Assembly (NCBI RefSeq): GCF_036588685.1
Contig: NC_086384.1
Span: 10,368,195-10,432,194 of the forward strand
Length of the DNA: 64,000 bases
Reading direction: 5' to 3'
Source of the DNA: Mytilus trossulus
Lineage: Eukaryota > Mollusca > Bivalvia > Mytilida > Mytilidae
Shown: piece after piece, positions 1 to 12,821 of the stretch
Numbering within the stretch: the first letter of the stretch is position 1
How the letters are laid out: every line of letters starts with the position of its first letter
The notes under the pieces: model-generated
The model's input: only the letters and a program-made list of their open reading frames with translations
Database searches by the model: none
What the model was told of the DNA's origin: nothing
Made by a program: the position numbers and the translations under genes

Positions 1-1426
1 TTCAGACAATGCTTTGAGAATATCAAAAGAAAAGATAGGGTCACCGTACGTTTTTTCCGACTAAAAGACAAAATAGGAAAATTTCATGTAGAGTCCTTCA
101 GAAAATGCACTGTTTTAGAGTTAACTCCCCTTAAATTACCAATTTGAAAATATTCAAAAATAACCAAAAATAATCTACACTTGTAAAAATATTAATATTT
201 CTAAGTTATATTCTTATAAATTGGTTCTTTTAAATGAAAATTCACATTAAATATCTGCATTCCTGCATAAAATTTTGCTAGCTTGATAGAAAATATGGAC
301 CTTAGATTCTCTGTTTTTTACAATCCAAGATGGCGAAAGACACCCATACCACCTTAAAGCACAAAAAAGACTGATTAGTTGGTCTCTGTGTATCATATTA
401 TAAATCATGACAAAAAAAAACATTTTATCATGCCGGAGACTTATATAGATGCCTGTGCATACACGGTACGGATTTTGGTCATTGTTGAAGGCCATTATGT
501 GACCTTCAATATCGTTAAATCGCTTCACTTTGGACAATGCTGGATAGTTGTATCATTGGTATTCATGATAGGTTTCTTGCTTTAAAAATAAAAAAGGTAG
601 AAAAAAAGGTTAACATGCTTGCAACCATACCATTACTTTTCCAAGAACTTACAATGTAGAACAGTCATTGTAGTGTAACGGCAAAACACAGATTTCATTT
701 ATTTGTTTATCTTAACATTCAGATGACAGAATAAGAAACAGTTTTGATTTTTTGAAAAACAAGAGTGTGTCCATAGAACATAGATGTTGAACTCACATGA
801 TCATTTTCTATGTTCAGTGAACCCTGAATTTTGGGTTTAACCTCCAATTTGGCTTTGAAATTAAAAACTTCACATCATGAGAAACTTGTGAACTAAGTTT
901 CAAGTTGGTTGGACTTCAACTTAATCACAAACTAACTTTACCAAAAACTTTAATCTGAAACGGGTCAGACGGAAGAACGAACGAACTGACACACAGACCG
1001 AAAAATGTATTCTCCCTAGGTGAGGGCATAAAAAGATATTTTAGCTTATTATACAACCGAACAAAAAGGAAGTACATATAATAACCTTTCGAATGATAAA
1101 TACTATATCCTTAATTTGTTTTTATGTTTAATGTCACTCATTTTAAAAAGACTGCACGAGTGAAAACCACATGCAATTCAATATGTATCATTATTGATTG
1201 TAAAAATCAAATATCATATCTGACGATAATCCGTTTAATTCCATATATATAACTGTACGATATACATTTGTACATTATTATAATCTAATGATGGCAACGT
1301 TTTCAAAGCTGTTATATTAATGGTCCCATTTAGAAAACGGTATTTTCTCTAAATTTGTTATCTGCCACGAAGCGTAACGTTTAACGCGATTCAAGTTTAT
1401 CGTATGTGGATATATGCTACGGCATT
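1..1426. other. Non-coding stretch upstream of the WSC gene
   Basis: I see no exon here. Both short open frames near 250-590 lack codon structure or recognisable domains. The notable content is a dispersed repeat at about 720-1035, described separately. The promoter of the gene starting at 1427 should lie in the last few hundred bases, but I cannot point to a convincing TATA or initiator element in this AT-rich DNA. Confidence 0.6.
720..1035 (+). repeat. Dispersed repeat, 'acggaagaacgaacgaact' family, copy 1
   Basis: This segment contains a stretch about a protein-free 'aagttggttggacttcaac' motif followed by an acgg/acga-rich stretch and a gggcataaa end. A diverged copy in the opposite orientation lies at about 25600-25810 (it begins with repeated 'atgccccatttat' and continues with 'cgtccgttcgtccgtctgtc'). 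Two independent copies in one window make it a dispersed repeat. Confidence 0.6.
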
Positions 1427-4400
1427 ATGTTGATGTATATGCTAAAAACTGTATCAGCTATTGCTTTGTTGTATACAAGTTTTATACAAAGTAAGTAAAT
1501 TTCATTTTATTTTGTCTTTTCAATGAAATTATCTCCTGTAGTTTTTTTCTAAATTGCAAAAGTGTATCAACACTATTTGTTAATCATGGTTTCTACTTCT
1601 CCAGACAATTTTGGCGGATTTGGCCAATCTGATTCGACTTTTTGCAATTATATTGGTCATCACGTACTAGTACTCTTCATTTTATGATTGTTCTATTGGT
1701 TTTATTTTATTTCAATCAAAACTAAAATAACACTTGATATATTGTGTGCGTCCGAATCGGTTTTCAACACTTTTATCTGAAACGCTAGCCAGGGACTAAA
1801 GGGACACGAAAAGAATAGTCCAATTCGTCAAAGTTTCTGTACAGTTTCACAATTTGATATTTTCAACCGGAAAACGAGCAGACCATCAGTAGATGTATCG
1901 AACCATAGCTACAGTAAATAAAGAAAAACCCGTGTCCAACCCTTACCTTAGGAGAACGCTTAAGTTAACGGAAAATGGTAGAGATACATTGCCATTGGGA
2001 CATCGACCGACCAAATCTCAAATTTAAATACGATGTTTACACCAAAAACATACTTTTTCTTGGTAAAACTTTCTCTTTTGCCATGCTGTATTTTAAAGCC
2101 TCTGTTTTTTTTTTGTATTAGGCACACGATTGTCGGAAGGTGTAACAATTGTCGTCTGTCAAGAATGATATAAGTTCTTTGTTCGTACAAAGGAGTTGGT
2201 CCGGTCAGGGCCGATTTTGGGATTTAATTTCAGGTTCATTTGACGAAAGATTTAGGACACTTTTTAAGCACTTAAGTGTCTATTTTATTTGTATCAATTA
2301 GTTTATGTGAAAGATTTTAACTGATTTACTTATTAAAAACGCTCCGAATCAAGCTTAAATATGAAAAACCTATAGATATGCAAAAAATATGTCATTTTTC
2401 AGATGTTTTTTGTAAAAAATGAAAGTAGCCGCAGTTGTGTTTATCCCAAACCTTTATAAATGTTATGTATTATCATCAAATACTACTTACATTTCAATTT
2501 TAAGAATGAACACAAATGTGGCCACATTCTTTTCAGACAGAAACCGTCTAAAATTTAATGAAAATGCTAAAATTGTGAAGATTTCAGTAATTTAGCATGA
2601 CTTGATGATGGTAGTACTCGATATAGGTACATTGTATTGTCAAAAATACCCCATATTTATGTAGCAGAAGCATTCTACTTTCCAATAAATAACTGAAAAT
2701 TTACATTTAAACAATTTTGTAAAACTGCTATATTTTTAGGCCAGAAAGGGGTCTTTCCGGACCTAGTCCTTTGTTTGAAAGCTCTCAAACTCATAACTTG
2801 CGACATCGACATCGACCCGTTACAACCATACACATAATTATTTTTCCTTTCTCAAAAATCCCCCACCGTAATCTTAATCCATAAACAAAAATCTTGTTAA
2901 ATTATATGTAATTAACTTTTTACATGTTATTTTCCTACAGATATATTTTGTTAATTGCAAAACAGAACGAACGAGCAATTATATTTCCGTAAATTATATA
3001 CGACTAAACATAACGTAAGAGAAGACATCTATACAGATGTTTCCAAATTACAACCTGTTTTTAAAGACTGTAAAAACATGAATAAGTTGATAATTTGTAA
3101 ATAAATGGAACTTACAAACCAGAAGAAAAAAAAAGGGTACGTGTGCTTGTTTTCGAAAATTTAAGCCATTTAAAATTCTGCTGGTAATGAATCTCACTTA
3201 ATTGTCCCTACTTTTAATATTGGCACTTTTTTATTGAAAAAATATGTAAAAATAACAAGGATATTATAGAATTTAAATAATGGCAATTTAAACTATAGGA
3301 AATAAAATAAAATTATGAAAAGAAAAGCACGGGTTTGCAGCAAAATTTGTAATATCACTTCATTGATAAAACCAGAGAATTCCGAATATCTAGCAAAAAC
3401 CCAAAATCGCGGAGAGCGAACATTCTTAAACTGAATCCAGACATACCCATTATGATCGCAGCAATATTTACTTTGCCACTCCTTCTTTCAATTCTATCAC
3501 AATTATAAATTAAAGCGTATTATGATCATGAACTTCCAAGTCATCAATTTGTCTCATTTGAAAGTGTATTCATGCAAATATCAAAAGAATTATTAACAAC
3601 TTTATTTTTTTAACATTTTTGAGAAATATTTGAATAAACCTTGAAAAGAAATTTAATATTATCTTTCTTTCGTTAGATTCTAAAATTCCATCATGTATAT
3701 ACACGTACATTGGATGTCACGAGGATGGTTATAACAGGACTCTTCAACACACTGCTGCTATAAGGCAAGAAAGTATGACCAATAATTGGTGTTTATATAC
3801 TTGCAATTCAAAAGACTATTTATATGCTGGAACTGAGGTATGAAACTATGTGAATATATATTTTTATTCACAATTGTGCAAATAATACGTTTGAAAAAAT
3901 GATTTCTGATATTTGAAATATCGTATAGTGACAATCATATATCATGGCTATAGCTGCCAAATTCATGTTTACCGATTTTAATCAAACTCTCATATATGAT
4001 TAAAAGCAACCAACAATCAACCAATCAATCAATAATATATGATTAATAACAGAGCAAAACATTTATCCAAACTATTAAGAGGCACTAGCTACGAGATATA
4101 TAAAAAAAAATATAAAACTTGATTTTTTTTTGGTTCAATCAATAACATGAATAATGAAAGTGAAATAGTGAGATAACAAACAATTCGCTTTTTGCAACCA
4201 AAAAGGTTAAATTTTGTCAAATTACGCTATGAAACATTGATAATTAGTAATTCACTTGCAATAAATGAGTCGACCTCTTTAAATCCGTATTCATGTGAAT
4301 TTCAATTTAACCCCATGCTAAAGATTGACGACGCATGCATTGGACGTGTACTGGTTTTTTTTTTAAAGAAAAAGAATGTCAACAATGAAAGTGAAACTAC

Positions 4401-7400
4401 GGTAAATCATTTGATCAGTAATTCGATGCACATAAAATCATTCTTATACGGTTAATAGCAATTAGAACAATCTATTTTTAATCTATTAAATAAAATCAAA
4501 CAGACCTCTAAAATATAATACACGTGTTGGTTTAATCTTTTTTTTTTTTTAATTATGTTTACATCGCTTATATGGTCATATGAGGTCAAATCGATAGTTA
4601 ATAAGATGGCGTCTGGACTTAAATACACACGAACCGAACCTATATATTATCTACCCCATGCTCTGTAAATTGTTTAATTTAGACTTTTGATAGTTTGGAA
4701 AAATCTTTTACAATGTTATAAATCAAATATGAGAATTTGAGTCAAATCGGTGACAATGAATTTGATAGCTAGTGTCCCTCTTAATTAAAGTAAAAAAATA
4801 AACAATAATACCACACGGGCATGAAAACACGTTGTTTCGTTTCGTGTGTATTTAATCTTGACGCCTTCTAATTAACTATCGACTTGACCTCTAAAGTCAT
4901 CCGATGACCATATAAGCGATGCAAACATAGAAATTGATATGAATAGATTAAGCAAACTCGTCAAATTTTTATAGGTCTATTTAATTTCATATTTTAGATG
5001 AGAAATACATGTTTATCATAGTGTTTACATGCATAAGAATGATTTTAGTGGATCGATTCAGACAGTCAAATAATATACCTTTGTCTCAATTTCAATGTTG
5101 ACATTTTTTTCCTTTAAATAACTGTTCACATACAATTCACGTGTTATCCATCTCAAGCTAAGGGGTTAAATTGAAGTTCATATGAATACGATTTCAATGA
5201 GTTCCAATTATTCACTTACAAGTGAAAAATTCATAATCAATCTTTTTTAGCTTATTTTGACAAAATTGAACTATACTGGCTGCCTTTGTTCTACTACTAA
5301 ACTATCTGCAATCTTCTTAATAGAACACTTGGTACCGTACAATCAAATCTGGTTATAAATGGTTCTAATTAGGCCTTTGAAAATAATGAAATGAATTACT
5401 ATTGGAGTGTTAAAGAACTTGATAAATTACATGCTTATATTGGTGACTAAGAATATATTCAAAGTTTTGACTTTTCTACCATTTCTACCACTTTACCCCA
5501 TAATCAAATTTAGACAACATTCACACACCTAATCAAATGGGCAATACAAAGTCATAATGTGAATATATATGTTCGAACTCTTTTATGTCATTTTTTAGTA
5601 GCAACAAACACAAGAAATATGTCAATTGGACCTGCTTTGATACCTCAAGTGCCCTTGTATTTTATTAGATAACATTTTTGTTCGCTATGGCGATTCCGAA
5701 TATCGACAAGTTATCGAATTCCAACGGAGACTTACTGTGCTCCCCTTATTGCGGACATGTTTCTGTATTGTTATTAACTTCAATTTATTACTAAAATCAG
5801 TAAAGACCATCGAAACAACGTCTGATTCAAAACAATAATACTTTTAGATAATTGGATGATGTATTAGTTTTGAATAATGACGACTTTAGTGTGTATACTA
5901 AAGATATTTTTTATCCTTCCGAAATTACTTTAATTAAGGAATGACTGTAATATTTTTTTCTGTCTATGAAGAAATAACATAAAAAATTTGGTGCACACTG
6001 AATAATAATTCTAAATTCCATTTTAAACCGTAGAAAACCATGAAAAAACGTTGATTACGTTACGGTCACATGACTACATCATGTCTATGGGCTGATAACA
6101 AAATAACGTCAGCCAATCAGGAGACGCGTAACATCCAAAATTAAATTATATAAGACTAATACTAACAAAAATTATATAGGTCTAAGACTTATACTAACAA
6201 AAATTATATAGGTCTAAGACTAATTATATATCAATATACTAAATAAATAAATGATTGGGAATATGTTAAAGTAATAAAAAGTCAAGAGAATTTCAGAATG
6301 CAATTTGGTTCCGAACAATATCTATCACGCTTTGTGCATGCAGACTCCACGCGGCCTTCACGTGATTTTACTATTTTTAGAATAATTGCATAGCAACCAA
6401 ATGCACTTGATTCAACCTTTACTAATTATGCAACATTTTCGAATAATTCACTAGAAAATATTTCAATAGATTCTAAAATTTATATTGTAAATATACACAC
6501 TGCAGTTATTAATAGATAAATAAAAAAATAACTTGTACCCTTTAATACATCCAATCACAGCGTTCTTAAGTTGACTTCCGTCGCCCTGTCTTGGGTACAC
6601 AAAAGGCCAACCTAATGCTGGGAAAATGTAATACTTCCGTTTTCCCTATACATCAAGCATCATGAAATTGAATATTATGTCCAGAACTATACGAATGAAA
6701 ATTATAATAGATCCAAATTTTTTTCAGATTGTACTATAAAGAAACCGAAGGGTTTTTTTCGATTTATTTACATAAACTTATTAAATCAGCTGCAGCATTA
6801 CTATTATATGTAGACCTTCATTGCATAAAACAATGGAAATAACATTGTATATTGATATAAACGATCAAACTTGTAATAACAATATTTAAATAAACACATT
6901 TGTAGGCATGATACGGATTATGTTCTTTTCATATATTTTATGATGATCTATGATGGTATAAGTCTAAACCACTAACGGGAGGAATTGTGCTTGATTTTTA
7001 TATAATGAAGGAATTGTTTCTGATCAGTTTAAATAAGGTCTAGAGCTGGCATGTTGGTAACTGCTAGTAATCCTCTGTTAATTTATGTATCATTGTAATT
7101 TTGCTTAGTTTCTTTTATTACCTATTCTGTCAACGACGATGGAAGTAGTTAACGACCTCAACTGGTTATATAGCCCTGACATCAAACGTATTTTTAACTT
7201 AGTTTAACTGTGTGTATAATGTTTGTTTGTTTATTCTAAGTTGGCAAATGGTATGAGGTAAGGGTTGAGATCTAAAAAAACAAACCTCTTTTAAACTCCG
7301 CCGCATATTCGCGCCTGTTCAGGTAAGGAGCCTCTTGCCTTTGTTAGTCTTATGTTAGTTTAAATTTTTAGTTCATTAATATTTTAGAGTTTAGTATGAC

Positions 7401-10349
7401 GTTCAGTTTTACTGAACATGTAGGGGCAAGCTGCGGCCCATCTCAGGATGCGGAATTTTCTCCCTGCATTGAAGACCCATTGGTTGCCTTCGGCTGTTAT
7501 CTGTTTTTTGGTCGGGTTGGTGTCTCTTTGATATAAACCCCATTTCCATTTACTGTCAAATTTATGTTCAATGATTTGACTCAAAGGGATAACTCCTGTT
7601 ATTTGATTTATAGCATATGTAAACGTAAAGCTCGCGAAATTAGATTTTGCAAGGTCTGTTTGATTTCATATGATATTTTAAACAAATATGCTAATCATTG
7701 TTTTTTTTTACCTGAATAAGAATTTATTTACGAGGAACGAATCCGTTAACCATATGATTTACTATTGTTTCCTTTTCATGTGGAGATACTTTTCCTTTAA
7801 TAGCTAAAGACGCCTAGAACATGCTTAACTCATCTCTAGCTAAGGGGTAACATTCACTGATGGTACCATGAATACCTTGGTCGGATTTAATGAGGTGGAT
7901 TTAATGAGGTTAAATAATTCTTTGCAAATGAATAATTCATTACCAGTGTTTCTTTGCACATTTTGTACATGTATAGGTACAAATAGGTTAAAGGTACCAG
8001 GATTATAATTTAATACGCGAGACGCGTGTTTCTTCTACATTTGACTCATCAGTGACGCTCAGATCAAAATAGTTATGAAGCAAAGCAAGTACAAAGTTGA
8101 AGAACATTGAGAACCCAAAATTTCAAAATTTTGTGCCAAATACGGCTAATGTAATTTATTCCTGGGATAAAAAAATCCTTAGTTTTTTTTTCGAAAAATT
8201 CAAAGTGTTGTCAACAGGAAATTCATAAAAATGACCATACAATTGATATTCATGTCAACACTAAAGTACTGACTACTGGACTGGTGTTACCCTTGTATAA
8301 TGCATCTTTTTTTCTTTATCGGAATGCAGGTTGGTCACGAATGTTACTGTGGCAATGCCAATGACCGATTCAACAAGAGACCAGAACCAGAATGCAGTAT
8401 TCCTTGCTCTGGAAATAAAACAGGAATGTGCGGTGGCGACTGGCGGCTAAGTATTTATAAAATAGGTACTTGCTTAGAATTTTATGACAGAAAAGAAAAG
8501 TAATGCAAGCATAATTCGCTATTTAAATTTTAATGAACATAAATTAAAAACCATATGATGTAAAGATAAATGTTCATCTGTGATCTGCTCAAATGTTCTG
8601 TTTAAATTGGAAATAGTTTCGTCTTTGTGAGTTTCTTTAAAATTGTTTTTGATCTAATTATGTTTTTTGTTGCAGTTTGTCGTTTTTGTTTTTGTTTGTT
8701 TTTTAAAAAGATATTAAAACATACAGACATCGAGCGATTAAAGTTAGCTAGTGTTGATTTTTCTTTTATCGGGCGTCGATGTTCTAGATATCAGCTCCAT
8801 CTAAAGTGTTTATTTATCAATACCTTATATATGTACATGTACCTGTTGAGATGATATTGACAGAGGACAAATCCGAGTGCAGATATAATCTGACATATAA
8901 AAAAAGAAGGTGTGCTATGATTGCCAATGAGACAACTCACTTCAAGAGACCAAAATGACACAGAAATGAACAGTTATAGCTCTAGGTTAACGTACGGCCC
9001 TCATCGATGAGCAAAGCACATAACGCAAAGTCAAAAGCCCTTATTCACAAAAGTAAAGCATTGCAAACGAAACGAGAAAACTAACGGCATAATTAATGTA
9101 CAAAAACGAAAGAAAAAAATAGATCTGATATGAAACACAGCAACAAACGACAACCACCGAATTTCAGGCTCCTGACTCGATAGACACATACAAGCAGAAT
9201 GCAGTGGAATTATACATGTTAGCAGGATCCGAACCCTTTCTCGAATTACCTGACACAGTAGTATAATAATAATTTGGCGTCAAAACCAATACGCGGAAGT
9301 TATTTGGGTTGTTGCCTCTGTGCCACATTCCCCATTTCCATTTTTAATTTTATTTCTCAAATATACGGGAATACAACCATGTATAAAGAGTATTCCAGGT
9401 TATATTAGCTTGTTTGGTTTATTATTGCATTGAATGCACAATTTTTGTATGCATATAATTCAGTTGCTGACGTTTGCCGATGTGTTATATATTTGTTTTT
9501 CGTTCATGTTTTGGACATACATTGGACCGTTAGTTTTCTCGTTTGAATTGTTTTGCATTTGTTATTTTTGGGCCGTTTATAGCTGACTATGCGGTATGGG
9601 CTTTGTTCATTCTTTAAGGCCGTACGGTGACCTATATTTGTTAATGTCTTTGTCATTTGGTCTATAGTGGAGAGTTGTCTCATTGGCAATCATACCATAT
9701 ATATATTTTTTTAAACATAATATCTGTTATCATTATACATACATTTGTCTCTTTGCACAGTATTAATATCCAGTCGCTGTTTGTTCTGTTTAAATCTACA
9801 TTTTTATTGACATATTTTTTTGTAGATAATTGTACTGTATATACTGATGGAACCAAAGCATCGACTGATGAAGGCAAAACAACTAATACTGCAATTGTTC
9901 AAACTGCAACAAATGGGTATTCACACCGAAAAATCAAAGACAGCACTCCTCAACCAGTAGACAAAACAATGTGTTCCTGTCCATGTAAGCGTATGGGTAG
10001 AAGTATGAGCGTTTCTGAACTAGACGAGGTTGTTGCTAAAATCAAACAGGAACTGCAAATTGATAGAAAAAACCTTAGTTCTTACAAAAGATCTAAACGT
10101 TCACAAACTGATACTCGTACCTTGTCTATGTGTATGGGGATCGTAGGAGGAATAGTTATATCTATCCCAATTCTCTCTATAATTATCTGTGATGTGATAA
10201 ACATATTAAATAGAAAGTATTTACTTGAGTTGTATGTGTGTTTTACTATATCGAGATACACTGACTTGAAAAACAAGCACGAAGATTTGAGTGCACATAA
10301 AATTGCCACAACACTTTGCTACGAAGACCATTTTATTTTGTTACTTTGA
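1427..10349 (+). CDS. WSC-domain type I membrane protein (4 exons)
   Basis: Exons 1427-1490, 3677-3837, 8330-8465 and 9826-10349 join in phase to 885 nt, 294 aa. All three introns are GT-AG. Exon 1 is a signal peptide (about residues 1-21, hydrophobic core SAIALLYTSFI). Exons 2-3 form one WSC domain (about 28-120) with the pattern YIGCHED...WCLYTC...HECYCGN...CSIPCSG...CGGDWRLSIYK. WSC domains are cysteine-rich and linked to carbohydrate binding. Exon 4 encodes a Thr/Ser-rich stalk, a CSCPC motif (170-174), a charged segment, a dibasic RSKRS site (209-213), a transmembrane helix (about 224-247) and a short tail. The protein is probably at the cell surface or shed; its function is unknown. Two start codons (1427, 1433) are in frame and either gives a signal peptide. 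The last about 45 residues could be intron read-through, since a GT follows codon 251. The repeat-filled introns are 2.2, 4.5 and 1.4 kb. Confidence 0.85.
4175..5290. repeat. Long fold-back element in intron 2 of the WSC gene
   Basis: Two arms of roughly 450 bases are diverged reverse complements: about 4180-4640 against about 4835-5285. Matching landmarks include the gtgaatttcaatttaacccc stretch near 4296 (reverse complement near 5162-5180), the aaaatcattcttat stretch near 4434 (partner near 5030) and the tcatatgaggtcaaatcgat block near 4576 (partner near 4880-4900). The spacer is about 200 bases of AT-rich DNA. I see no transposase frame, so it looks like a non-autonomous fold-back or old inverted duplication. 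Confidence 0.75.
6154..6230. repeat. Short tandem repeat, 33-bp period
   Basis: The unit actaacaaaaattatatagg plus tctaag occurs at 6161 and again at 6194, with partial units at both sides. It is a simple two-copy duplication inside intron 2 of the WSC gene. Confidence 0.8.
7394..7570 (+). repeat. Dispersed repeat, 'cattgaagacccattggttg' family
   Basis: The segment running from 'gacgttcagttttactgaac' to the 'ccccatttccat' end has relatives at 56100-56240 (cattgaagacctgttggtga...) and, by its 3' end, at 37185-37340 and 9300-9350 (cattccccatttccat then tcaatttta). A shared 3' end with variable 5' truncation is typical of SINE/LINE-type insertions. The minus-strand frame inside it is not a gene. 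Confidence 0.65.
7975..8295 (-). repeat. Dispersed repeat with 'gagcgtcactgatgagtc' core, copy in WSC intron 2
   Basis: The minus-strand orientation carries the core gagcgtcactgatgagtc followed by a gacgcg(c)gt block. The plus strand shows 'actcatcagtgacgctcaga', then 'caaagttgaagaacattgag' and the tail 'atgtcaacactaaagtactg'. Related copies are at 12355-12420, 19505-19630, 20333-20455, 25085-25215, 43826-44475, 48045-48125, 50340-50565, 53560-53595 and 63095-63410. It ends only about 35 bases before exon 3 of the WSC gene. Confidence 0.8.
8895..9265 (+). repeat. SINE/LINE-type repeat starting 'attgccaatgagacaactc'
   Basis: The segment starts with gtgctatgattgccaatgag, runs through aagagaccaaaatgacacag and ends in a gcaggatccgaaccctttct stretch. 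Its head has a copy at 33975-34080, and its rear part has an inverted copy at about 41820-42055. It lies in intron 3 of the WSC gene. Confidence 0.75.
9450..9702 (-). repeat. Inverted partner of the 8895 repeat
   Basis: Read on the minus strand, this begins with atggtatgattgccaatgag and continues through the accaaatgacaaagacatta and gtacggcc segments, then the gaaaactaacgg segment. It is the same family as 8895-9265 in the opposite orientation. The two flank about 190 bases just upstream of exon 4. Confidence 0.7.
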
Positions 10350-10746
10350 TTTGATAATGTCCTCATGCTGAAATAATCTTAATCACTGAAAAAACTTACC
10401 AACCCTGACCATCATACTTTAATCTTTCGATTTTTTTAGTATGAAAATAAGGCGATGATGTACGATTACAATTGCAACAATAAGTCGCAATTTTAAAGGA
10501 CAATGATGTTAATTAATAACTTCATGACATCTTACTTTCGCAAATAATTAAATTCTGTACTTACTGAACATTCCATCAAGATTGGTAAACATTTTCTAGA
10601 ATCTCTTAGTATTTGAAATCTCTTATCATAATGATTGTAGTTTTAAGCAAACCGTACTGTGTCTATAATTGTTATTATTACGACATTTGTAAGATTTTGT
10701 TTTACTGTGCAACTTGTTGTAACTTGGCACTTTTGATTGACAATTA

Positions 10747-10752
10747 AATAAA
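10747..10752 (+). terminator. Likely polyadenylation signal of the WSC gene
   Basis: An AATAAA hexamer lies about 400 bases after the stop codon at 10349, in AT-rich DNA with no further coding signal. This spacing is ordinary for a 3' UTR. Other AT-rich hexamers exist nearby, so the site is a best guess. Confidence 0.45.
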
Positions 10753-11039
10753 TGTACTTATATATGTTTTAAATCTGATGTTTGATAAAAAACGCAAGAC
10801 GTTACAAAAATGTTTACTCAAACTGCATGATAATTTATTGCAACCTTTCCGACATACACAAATACGTCAGCTGTACCTGATTATAAGAAAATTCAATAAA
10901 AAAGTAAGAAGATACCTTTGCTAATTTATTAACTTTACAGAAAATGACTTTCAATGTAAATATTTTGCAGTTCGGTTACATTTCAAAATATTTGTCAATG
11001 GTGTGTTTTACAAACAAGTCATGCAAGTAAACTAACAAA

Positions 11040-11250
11040 AATACCGAACTCCGAAGAAAATTCTTTACGAAAAATCCCTGGTCACATCAAAATTCATCAG
11101 TTAAATGGATAACAACTCTCATATTCCTGAATTGGTTTAAACAGTTTTTAAAATGTAGAAAATGGTAGAAATGATAGATTAAAACCCGGTTTTATAGATA
11201 GCTTAATCTCATCCTTTTATGAAAGTTGCATACAAATCCATCATATTGAC
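11040..11250 (-). repeat. Dispersed repeat, 'cctgacttggtacagg' family
   Basis: The stretch from 'ataccgaactccgaagaaaa' to 'cggttttatagatagcttaa' matches, with divergence, 37790-38012 and the reverse-oriented 29100-29400. Parts also match 15405-15600, 25905-26345, 40560-40780, 58000-58200 and 62030-62275. This is one of the commonest repeats of the window. Confidence 0.7.
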
Positions 11251-11847
11251 ACTATGCGTAAACAAAACAAACAGACATAATAAACAAAGCACTTACTCAA
11301 AAACGAAAAACAACAGTTACGAGAGCTAAATGACGTTTTTATGGATAATAAAAACGATTGAAATAAGTCCTAAATCGATTGAGAGAAAAGAAACTAAAAT
11401 GGAGAGAAACACATCACCTATAAGAGGAAAACAAAGTTCAGAACAAGTTCAACAAAAAAACGCCAACATATTTATATTAAAAAAAAACACTAATTGATAA
11501 AAACTGCAATATTCCGGACTTGGAACAGGACAATTTTAGAACAAATAGTGGGTTTAATATGGTTTTAGGGGTAGACAAACCTTCCTCTTTATGGCAACGA
11601 TAAAAAAACTGTATAGTTTAAAGACAACAGTATGGGACAGAAATACAACACAAATACACTTTAAAACACAGAGAAACGAACACACAAATAAGTCTTCACA
11701 ACATGCAAACCACAGAACAACAACAAACATATTCCATCAATGACAAACACCACTGGTTATTACATCAGTGACGCGCTTACATACCTAACATGTAATCTCG
11801 AACTTCATACAATTATTAACACAATAATAATCCAACAATTTTCATGA

Positions 11848-12175
11848 CAATGATGTTATTAAAAGGCAATTTTTAAATTATTTGGACTACAAACGATAAG
11901 ACATAAGAGATAATTCAACCGAAATCATAAGAGAAATATAAAAAGACACGTCACATTTCAATGTAAATTTACACTAGTCTTGTCATTAAACTAATATCAG
12001 GGAAAAAAATACAATGATAGTATTAAAAGGCTATGTTATAATTATTAGGACAACAAGCGATAAGACATAACACATTATGCATCCGAAAATGTGGCAGAAA
12101 CTTAAAAAATAAATACATGAATGTTGAATGTACAAAATACCGAGATACGTCGTATAGCAATTCAATTTCACCTTC
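11848..12175. repeat. Two imperfect tandem units, about 164 bp
   Basis: The blocks beginning 'acaatgatgttattaaaagg' (11848) and 'acaatgatagtattaaaagg' (12012) continue in parallel through the cgataagacataa stretch and a gaaa..aaataaa end. It looks like an old tandem duplication inside a retroelement tail. The neighbouring A-rich DNA from 11590 looks like the same element. Confidence 0.6.
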
Positions 12176-12354
12176 GGTATGATAATAGACATATTCGGGA
12201 ATAGGTTACGTTTGGTACTTAGCAAGTAAATGACATAGATTTAAAAACACAATCTAAGACGTGATTAAAATGTTAGTTTAGACACAGACACATCATTTAG
12301 ATCATTTAAAAATCGCCTATGAATTTAAATATCATTTAAAAATCACTTATGAGG

Positions 12355-12425
12355 CTTTTGTAGACGAAACGCGCGTCTGGCGTATAAACAAAATTTAGTC
12401 CTGATATCTATCATGAGTTTATTTA
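12355..12425 (+). repeat. Fragment of the 'gacgcgcgtctggcgta' repeat
   Basis: The segment gtagacgaaacgcgcgtctg followed by gcgtataaac and 'cctgatatctatcatgagtt' is the end of the repeat family described at 7975-8295. Only this end is present. Confidence 0.7.
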
Positions 12426-12713
12426 TTATAAATTCTAGTAAATATTTTCTTTTTCAATTACTTCGATGTTCCAACAGATAGATTATTATCTATCTGGAAA
12501 GGATTTGCAAAACATTTAGAAAGCTGGTGAATAGAAAAGAAATGACAATTTTCTCTACCGTCAGAGCGATGAATAAACTGCGTTAGAATATAGATATACC
12601 AACTATGTTAACTGTCACATACATATTGTCAATTCACTATTTATGTGTTTATTTGTATAAAATGAATGAGTAGAAGGAGATTTAAAATATCAAGTTGATG
12701 TGCATGTAACATG

Positions 12714-12821
12714 TGTTGTTGGTCAATATGATAAAATCATGTAAAGATGGATTAAAATGAGATATATGTTGTTGGTCAATATGATAAAATCATGTAAAGA
12801 TGGATTAAAATGAGATATGAC
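12714..12821 (+). repeat. Direct repeat, 54-bp unit, two copies
   Basis: The unit starting tgttgttggtcaatatgata occurs at 12714 and 12768 and is nearly perfect (ends at 'gattaaaatgagatat'). The near identity suggests a recent duplication. It ends at the ATG of the candidate exon at 12810. Confidence 0.9.

Noticed and set aside
9657-9825. N-terminal part of the long plus-strand frame over WSC exon 4
   Set aside because: The first 56 codons lie before a clear acceptor (tttttgtag at 9825) and overlap a repeat. The exon starts at 9826, in phase with exon 3.
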